Source of the DNA: JBCDLI01 sp038745535
GTDB lineage: Bacteria > Pseudomonadota > Alphaproteobacteria > Rhizobiales > Rhizobiaceae
NCBI GenBank assembly: GCA_038745535.1
Contig: JBCDLI010000056.1
Coordinates: forward strand, 1 to 17,495
Length of the DNA stretch: 17,495 nucleotides
Reading direction: 5' to 3'
Part shown: in pieces, positions 12,914 to 17,495 of the stretch
Numbering within the stretch: position 1 is the stretch's first letter
Layout: every line of letters starts with the position of its first letter
The notes under the pieces: model-generated
Told to the model about the DNA's origin: nothing
Databases searched by the model: none
What the model saw: only the letters and a program-made list of their open reading frames with translations
Translations under genes and position numbers: made by a program

Positions 12914-14839
12914 ATGGCAAAAGTAATTGGTATCGACCTCGGCACCACAAACTCCTGCGTCGCCGTGATGGACGGCAAGGATGCAAAAGTGATCGAAAAC
13001 GCCGAAGGCGCGCGCACGACGCCGTCCATGGTCGCGTTTTCTGACGACGGCGAGCGCCTTGTGGGCCAGCCTGCCAAGCGTCAGGCGGTCACCAACCCGG
13101 AAGGCACGCTTTTCGCGGTCAAGCGCCTGATTGGTCGGCGCTATTCCGACCCGACGGTGGAAAAAGACAAGGGCATGGTCCCCTACAACATCGTCGAGGG
13201 CAAAAACGGCGATGCGTGGGTGGAAGTGAGCGGCGATAAGAAGTCGCCCGCTGAAATATCCGCCATGATCCTGCAAAAGATGAAGGAAACCGCGGAAGCT
13301 TATCTCGGCGAGACCGTCGAGCAGGCAGTCGTGACCGTACCCGCATACTTTAACGACGCTCAGCGTCAGGCGACAAAAGATGCCGGCAAGATCGCTGGTT
13401 TGGACGTGCTGCGCATCATCAACGAGCCGACAGCCGCCGCGCTCGCCTACGGATTGGATAAAAGAGACGGCAAGACAATCGCGGTCTACGATTTGGGCGG
13501 CGGCACGTTCGACGTGTCGATCCTCGAAATCGGCGACGGCGTGTTTGAGGTGAAGGCCACCAATGGTGACACCTTCCTCGGCGGTGAGGACTTTGACCTG
13601 CGTTTGGTCGAGTACTTCGCAGATGAATTCAAAAAGGATCAGGGCATCGACCTGAAATCCGACAAGCTCGCGCTGCAGCGTCTGAAGGAAGCTGCGGAAA
13701 AAGCGAAGATCGAGCTGTCATCGTCCTCGCAGACTGAAATCAACCTCCCGTTCATCACAGCCGACGCGTCCGGTCCAAAGCACCTGACAATGAAGCTGAC
13801 GCGCGCGAAGTTTGAAAGCCTCGTAGACGATCTCATCAAGCGCACCGTGAACCCGATGAAGGCGGCGTTGAAAGACGCATCCATGTCGGCAGGCGACATT
13901 GATGAAGTGGTTCTGGTCGGCGGTATGACCCGGATGCCTAAGGTGCAGGAAACGGTCAAAAACTTCTTCGGCAAGGAGCCACACAAGGGTGTGAACCCGG
14001 ACGAAGTGGTTGCCATGGGCGCGGCCATCCAAGGCGGCGTGCTGCAGGGCGACGTGAAAGACGTGCTGCTGCTCGACGTGACGCCTTTGTCGCTCGGTAT
14101 CGAAACGCTTGGCGGCGTGTTCACGCGTCTGATTGATCGCAACACAACCATCCCGACCAAGAAGAGCCAGGTGTTCTCCACAGCCGACGATAATCAGTCT
14201 GCGGTGACGATCCGTGTTGGTCAGGGCGAGCGTGAAATGTTCGGCGACAACAAGGGTCTCGGCCAGTTCGATCTGGTGGGCATTCCGCCCGCACCGCGCG
14301 GCATTCCGCAGATCGAGGTCACGTTTGACATTGATGCCAATGGCATCGTGAACGTGAAGGCGCAGGACAAAGGCACCGGCAAGGAGCATGAAATCCGCAT
14401 CCAGGCGTCCGGCGGTCTGTCCGACGATGAAGTCGAGCAGATGGTGAAGGATGCCGAGGCAAACGCCGAGGCGGATAAGAAGCGTCGCGAGGCGGTTGAA
14501 GCCAAGAACCAGGCCGAAAGCCTGATCGACTCCACTGAGAAGTCGTTGAAGGAGCACGGTGACAAAGTTTCTGAGGACGATAAGGCTGCTATCGAAGCCG
14601 CGCTGACCGACCTGAAAGACGAGGTCGCAAAGGAAGACGTGGATGGTGACGCGATCACAGCGAAGACGCAGGCACTCGCCGAAGCGTCCATGAAGCTCGG
14701 TCAGGCGATATACGAAGCCACCCAGTCCGAAGCGGAAGCCGACGCAGCAGCAGATGCGGCAAGCGATGTTGGTGATGACGTGGTTGATGCCGATTTCGAA
14801 GAAATCGACGACGACGAAGACCAGAAAAAGTCAGCCTGA
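12914..14839 (+). CDS. dnaK: Molecular chaperone DnaK (Hsp70)
   Basis: A 641-residue Hsp70, full length for the family. It is the ATP-driven cytosolic chaperone that binds exposed hydrophobic segments of clients delivered by DnaJ, with nucleotide exchange by GrpE (not in this window). The nucleotide-binding domain begins KVIGIDLGTTNSCVAVMDG, with the second phosphate loop IAVYDLGGGTFDVSILE and the adenosine motif VVLVGGMTRMPKVQE. The linker DVLLLDVTPLSLGIETLGG follows, then the substrate domain and an acidic tail ending DADFEEIDDDEDQKKSA. ATG 12914 is chosen because MAKVIGIDLG is the canonical start and GAGGG lies just upstream; an in-frame ATG at 12893 would add seven residues without homology. 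Followed by dnaJ. Confidence 0.98.
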   Translation: MAKVIGIDLGTTNSCVAVMDGKDAKVIENAEGARTTPSMVAFSDDGERLVGQPAKRQAVTNPEGTLFAVKRLIGRRYSDPTVEKDKGMVPYNIVEGKNGDAWVEVSGDKKSPAEISAMILQKMKETAEAYLGETVEQAVVTVPAYFNDAQRQATKDAGKIAGLDVLRIINEPTAAALAYGLDKRDGKTIAVYDLGGGTFDVSILEIGDGVFEVKATNGDTFLGGEDFDLRLVEYFADEFKKDQGIDLKSDKLALQRLKEAAEKAKIELSSSSQTEINLPFITADASGPKHLTMKLTRAKFESLVDDLIKRTVNPMKAALKDASMSAGDIDEVVLVGGMTRMPKVQETVKNFFGKEPHKGVNPDEVVAMGAAIQGGVLQGDVKDVLLLDVTPLSLGIETLGGVFTRLIDRNTTIPTKKSQVFSTADDNQSAVTIRVGQGEREMFGDNKGLGQFDLVGIPPAPRGIPQIEVTFDIDANGIVNVKAQDKGTGKEHEIRIQASGGLSDDEVEQMVKDAEANAEADKKRREAVEAKNQAESLIDSTEKSLKEHGDKVSEDDKAAIEAALTDLKDEVAKEDVDGDAITAKTQALAEASMKLGQAIYEATQSEAEADAAADAASDVGDDVVDADFEEIDDDEDQKKSA

Positions 14840-14855
14840 TTTAGTCGGGCTGACT
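14829..14855 (+). promoter_or_regulatory. Hairpin across the dnaK stop codon
   Basis: AGTCAGCC (14829-14836) and GGCTGACT (14848-14855), perfect 8-bp arms with an 11-nt loop; the dnaK TGA (14837-14839) opens the loop. It is stacked directly before the terminator-like hairpin at 14861. Probably protects the dnaK 3' end or adds to attenuation before dnaJ; the role is inferred. Confidence 0.5.
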
Positions 14856-14860
14856 GATAT

Positions 14861-14890
14861 CCGCGCCGGTTTGTCCGGCGCGGTTTTGGT
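14861..14890 (+). terminator. Rho-independent terminator / attenuator between dnaK and dnaJ
   Basis: CCGCGCCGG (14861-14869) and CCGGCGCGG (14875-14883) form a perfect 9-bp GC stem with a 5-nt TTTGT loop, followed by TTTTGGTT. This is the clearest intrinsic terminator in the window. It lies 21 bp before the dnaJ start, so it should limit read-through from dnaK and lower the DnaJ to DnaK ratio. Confidence 0.75.
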
Positions 14891-14910
14891 TGAAGCGTTG
14901 GGGCATCACC

Positions 14911-16041
14911 ATGGCAAAAGCTGACTTCTACGAGACCTTGGGCGTTTCCAAAGGCGCCGATGAGAAAGGTCTTAAAAGCGCCTATCGCAAGATGGCGATG
15001 AAGTATCATCCTGACAAAAATCCGGGCGATGCGGCTGCAGAAGCAAAGTTCAAGGAAGTCAACGAAGCCTACGAGACACTGAAAGACCCCCAAAAACGGG
15101 CAGCCTATGACCGCTTCGGCCATGCTGCGTTCGAACAGGGCGGCGCTGGCGGCCCTGGCGGGCCATTTGCCGGTGGCGGCGGGTTTTCAGATATTTTCGA
15201 AGACATCTTTGGCGAGATGATGGGCGGCGGCCGTCGCCAGTCGTCGGGCGGTCGCGAGCGCGGCGGCGATCTGCGCTACAATTTGGAAATCACGCTTGAA
15301 GAGGCCTTTGCAGGCAAAACAGCGCAAATTCGTGTACCGTCCACGGCAGTCTGTGAAGTGTGCAATGGAACAGGCGCAAAGCCCGGTACCAGCCCCGTGA
15401 CCTGCCGCACGTGCAACGGTTCAGGTCGCATTCGCGCTGCGCAGGGGTTTTTTTCCATCGAGCGCCCATGTCCCACGTGTGGTGGTCGTGGAGAGGTCAT
15501 CGAAGACCCGTGCGATAATTGCGGCGGCACGGGACGGGTGACCCAGGAACGGTCACTGTCTGTAAATATCCCCGCTGGCATTGAGGACGGCACACGCATC
15601 CGCTTAGCGGGCGAGGGGGAAGCCGGTTTCCGTGGTGGTCCAACAGGCGACCTTTATATCTTCATCTCGGTTAAGCCGCACGAATTCTTCCAGCGTGACG
15701 GTGCGGACCTTTATTGCAAAATCCCGATTTCCATGGCGACCGCAGCGCTTGGTGGCCAGTTCGAAGTCGGGACGCTCGACGAAGGTCAGGCGCGCGTAAA
15801 AGTGCCCGAGGGCACCCAATCGGGGCGGCAATTCCGATTGCGTGGCAAGGGCATGCCCGTGCTGAGACGTTCCGATATGGGTGATCTTTACATTCAGATC
15901 GCCGTCGAGACGCCGCAAAACTTGTCCAAACGCCAGCGGGAACTGCTCGAAGAGTTTGACGAAATTTCCGCGAAAGAAAATAGCCCGCAATCATCCGGCT
16001 TTTTTAACCGCATGCGGGATTTCTTTGATCTCGGTGAATAG
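14911..16041 (+). CDS. dnaJ: Co-chaperone DnaJ (Hsp40, type I)
   Basis: A 376-residue type I Hsp40 that delivers unfolded clients to DnaK and stimulates its ATPase. The J domain is at residues 1-70 with the essential HPD at 33-35 (KYHPDKNPGD). The G/F-rich linker is at about 75-115 (GGAGGPGGPFAGGGGFSDIF). The four zinc-binding CxxCxGxG repeats are all intact (CEVCNGTG, CRTCNGSG, CPTCGGRG, CDNCGGTG). The two C-terminal beta domains follow, with GDLYIFISVKPHEFFQRDGADL and the LPVLR-like KGMPVLRRSDMGDLYIQI region. ATG 14911 is preferred to the in-frame TTG at 14890, which lies inside the terminator region; GGGG lies about 8 nt upstream of the ATG. Confidence 0.97.
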   Translation: MAKADFYETLGVSKGADEKGLKSAYRKMAMKYHPDKNPGDAAAEAKFKEVNEAYETLKDPQKRAAYDRFGHAAFEQGGAGGPGGPFAGGGGFSDIFEDIFGEMMGGGRRQSSGGRERGGDLRYNLEITLEEAFAGKTAQIRVPSTAVCEVCNGTGAKPGTSPVTCRTCNGSGRIRAAQGFFSIERPCPTCGGRGEVIEDPCDNCGGTGRVTQERSLSVNIPAGIEDGTRIRLAGEGEAGFRGGPTGDLYIFISVKPHEFFQRDGADLYCKIPISMATAALGGQFEVGTLDEGQARVKVPEGTQSGRQFRLRGKGMPVLRRSDMGDLYIQIAVETPQNLSKRQRELLEEFDEISAKENSPQSSGFFNRMRDFFDLGE

Positions 16042-16089
16042 GCAACTGGCGCGCACCTCTAAGACGCAAAGCCAAGGGCGAATTTTGGA

Positions 16090-16103
16090 AAGGCTCTTGC
16101 CTT
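16090..16103 (+). promoter_or_regulatory. Short hairpin after dnaJ
   Basis: AAGGC-TCTT-GCCTT, a 5-bp stem with a 4-nt loop in the 115-bp gap between dnaJ and the first methyltransferase. No T-run follows, so it is a weak end-of-transcript candidate. A second dyad (TAAGAC at 16060-16065 and GTCTTA at 16120-16125) encloses it. Confidence 0.25.
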
Positions 16104-16156
16104 AAGGGGGCGCGTTGGTGTCTTAAGTATCGCAGGGAAACCACGAGACCAAAGCC

Positions 16157-16813
16157 TTGGCGGCACTGCAAATCAAGCTCAACCGCAGATCAGCACGCGC
16201 TGCGGCGCGTATTCGGCGAAATGCAAAGACCCGCGCGAAAACGATTACCACACGCTTAGCAGACCAGGCCCACTTTGTGGGCGCGCTTGTCCAGTCTCCT
16301 CGTCAGACCGGAGCCATTGCGCCCACATCTCGCGCGCTGGCAGACCAAATGGCAGCACAGATTGATCTACAATCACAATTGCCAGCTCTTGAGCTTGGCC
16401 CCGGTACGGGTGCCATCACATCGGCAATTCTACGCACTGGCCTCGCGCCGGAAAACCTATTCACCGTCGAGTATGATGGAACGTTCTGTACCAAGTTGCG
16501 AAAGCAGTTTCCAGGCATCCACGTATTGAACGGCGATGCTTTCGATCTGACCGAGACACTCAAGCAGACCGGTGTTTCGCTCTTCGACTGTGTGATTTCG
16601 GGCTTGCCGCTTTTGAATTTCGGCGAACAGAAACGCCAAAAGATGCTTACCGATGTGCTTGCGATACTGCCCAAGGGGAGACCGCTCATCCAGTTTTCCT
16701 ATGGTGTGCGGTCGCCAATTGCGGTGAGAGACGCCAATATCCGCGTGGAAAAATCACCCTGGGTTTGGCGAAACTTGCCGCCTGCACGCATATGGACATA
16801 TTCGAGGGTGTGA
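16157..16813 (+). CDS. PmtA-family phospholipid N-methyltransferase, paralogue 1
   Basis: A 218-residue SAM-dependent methyltransferase of the PmtA family, whose members convert phosphatidylethanolamine stepwise to phosphatidylcholine at the inner membrane. The SAM loop is ELGPGTG (79-85), then VEYDGTFCTKLRKQFP, NGDAFDL, the family-typical CVISGLPLLNFG and the C-terminal WVWRNLPPARIWTYS. It carries a basic, arginine/lysine-rich N-terminal extension (LNRRSARAAARIRRNAKT...) that could form an amphipathic membrane-binding helix. The start is uncertain: TTG 16157 is the only usual start codon before the extension and its ribosome-binding site is poor; the next in-frame ATG (residue 65) would remove needed sequence. 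A paralogue follows 25 bp downstream. Which methylation step each performs cannot be read from sequence. Confidence 0.8.
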   Translation: MAALQIKLNRRSARAAARIRRNAKTRAKTITTRLADQAHFVGALVQSPRQTGAIAPTSRALADQMAAQIDLQSQLPALELGPGTGAITSAILRTGLAPENLFTVEYDGTFCTKLRKQFPGIHVLNGDAFDLTETLKQTGVSLFDCVISGLPLLNFGEQKRQKMLTDVLAILPKGRPLIQFSYGVRSPIAVRDANIRVEKSPWVWRNLPPARIWTYSRV

Positions 16814-16838
16814 GTTCAATGAGGGAAACGAAGTCTGA

Positions 16839-17438
16839 ATGAGCGACAAAATATCAACGATTAAAATGCCGTTCGGCGAGGGTATCGATTTCTTCAAAGG
16901 CTGGTTGAAGCACCCCAAACAGGTCGGTGCGGTTGTCGCGACCAGCCGCTATGCCTCGCGCAGCATGGCATCTGTTGTGAGGCCCGAAGGTGACCTCCCG
17001 GTATTGGAAGTTGGCGCAGGCACTGGCGTTGTGACCCGCCAGATCTTGGCCCGCGGCTTGCCGCCTGAAAAACTGGTTATCATCGAATATGCGGCGGGCT
17101 TTGCTGCCCGGCTCAAGCGTGAGTTTCCGCAGAGCCGTGTTATTCACGGCGATGTGCTTGAAATGGATGCCCTCGTTGGCACGCCCGACCAGCAGAAGTT
17201 TGATTGTGTTATCTCCGGTATTCCGATGCTGAACTTGAAGCCGGACGAACGCATCGACATCATTATGCGCTTCCTTGCGCGTGTTCCGCGCGGTCGCCCG
17301 GTGATCCAAATTACCCACGGCCCGAAGAATCCTGTGCCCTCAGACGGCACCAAATTTCACGCGGCCCGTCACGACGTGGTCTTGCGAAATCTGCCACCTG
17401 CCTATCTGTGGTCTTACACATTACCCACCACAGTCTAG
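16839..17438 (+). CDS. PmtA-family phospholipid N-methyltransferase, paralogue 2
   Basis: A 199-residue SAM-dependent methyltransferase, a clear tandem paralogue of the preceding gene. Shared features are the FFKGWLKHPKQVGAVVATSR opening (aligned to FVGALVQSPRQTGAIAPTSR), the SAM loop EVGAGTG (57-63), VIIEYAAGFAARLKREFP, CVISGIPMLN and the tail LRNLPPAYLWSYTLP. It lacks the long basic extension and has A for P in the SAM loop. Family knowledge places it in phosphatidylcholine synthesis, perhaps for methylated intermediates while its neighbour handles phosphatidylethanolamine, or the reverse. Start ATG 16839, with a modest GAGGGA site about 15 nt upstream, 25 bp after the first paralogue. dnaJ followed by pmtA is a conserved order in Rhizobiales as I recall. 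Confidence 0.82.
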   Translation: MSDKISTIKMPFGEGIDFFKGWLKHPKQVGAVVATSRYASRSMASVVRPEGDLPVLEVGAGTGVVTRQILARGLPPEKLVIIEYAAGFAARLKREFPQSRVIHGDVLEMDALVGTPDQQKFDCVISGIPMLNLKPDERIDIIMRFLARVPRGRPVIQITHGPKNPVPSDGTKFHAARHDVVLRNLPPAYLWSYTLPTTV

Positions 17439-17454
17439 GACTTAAATTTCCAAA

Positions 17455-17495
17455 ATGAGCAAACGCGTTATCATCTTTTCAGGGTCGATCCGCTC
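17455..17495 (+). CDS. NAD(P)H-dependent FMN reductase-like protein, N-terminal fragment
   Basis: ATG 17455 opens MSKRVIIFSGSIRS and is cut by the window end. A first beta strand followed by SGSIRS is the phosphate-binding start of flavodoxin-fold NAD(P)H-dependent FMN reductases. A gene of this type often follows pmtA in Rhizobiales, as I recall, which supports the call. Only 13 full codons are visible and the ribosome-binding site is weak (AGGA about 15 nt upstream), so confidence is moderate. Confidence 0.55.
   Translation, partial: MSKRVIIFSGSIR

Noticed and set aside
13718..14557. 279-codon open frame on the minus strand
   Set aside because: Antisense shadow of dnaK caused by GC-rich third positions; composition is His/Arg-rich without a domain.
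1..17495. tRNA, rRNA, CRISPR array, integrase or prophage genes
   Set aside because: No sequence with the needed structure, regular repeats or recognisable protein motifs was seen on either strand.

Overview
The window looks like a chromosomal segment of an alphaproteobacterium, most likely of the Hyphomicrobiales (Rhizobiales). The strongest clue is the right end: dnaK, dnaJ, PmtA-type phospholipid N-methyltransferases and the start of an NAD(P)H-dependent FMN-reductase-like gene, an order I associate with that group. An alphaproteobacterial-style heat-shock promoter upstream of dnaK, a cobalamin riboswitch and moderately high GC fit this. Genus cannot be fixed from the sequence.

Left part (1-5511): the last 32 codons of an aldehyde dehydrogenase run in from the left. 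They are followed, on the minus strand, by a LysR-type regulator (1380-2324) upstream of an MDR/quinone oxidoreductase (262-1245). A second, eroded copy of the same aldehyde dehydrogenase tail (2373-2453) lies just before a complete TRAP transporter operon, dctP-dctQ-dctM (2536-5396). The qor-lysR pair is thus bracketed by two copies of one gene end, which suggests a past duplication or insertion between an aldehyde dehydrogenase gene and its TRAP partner.

Middle (5512-10613): a HEPN / abortive-infection-like gene on the minus strand is split by an apparent -1 frameshift (5512-6566). Next comes an adenosylcobalamin riboswitch (about 6829-7012) controlling an ABC importer in the order ATPase (btuD-like), binding protein (btuF-like), permease (btuC-like). 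The leader between riboswitch and btuD is unusual. It holds a hairpin whose loop is complementary to the P5/L5 part of the aptamer and whose 3' arm runs into a strong ribosome-binding site. That site serves a 32-codon ORF, not btuD, and two further micro-ORFs overlap it and the TTG start of btuD. An XRE-family regulator (10041-10613) closes this part on the minus strand.

Right part (10614-17495): divergent from the XRE gene is a three-gene run of exported proteins of unknown function: a lipoprotein, a secreted protein with an SH3-like C-terminus, and a small secreted protein. Then come dnaK with a probable RpoH promoter, a hairpin plus a strong terminator-like hairpin, and dnaJ. Two tandem PmtA-family methyltransferase paralogues follow, and the first codons of a flavodoxin-like reductase are cut by the window end. 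I see no tRNA, rRNA, CRISPR array, transposase or integrase.
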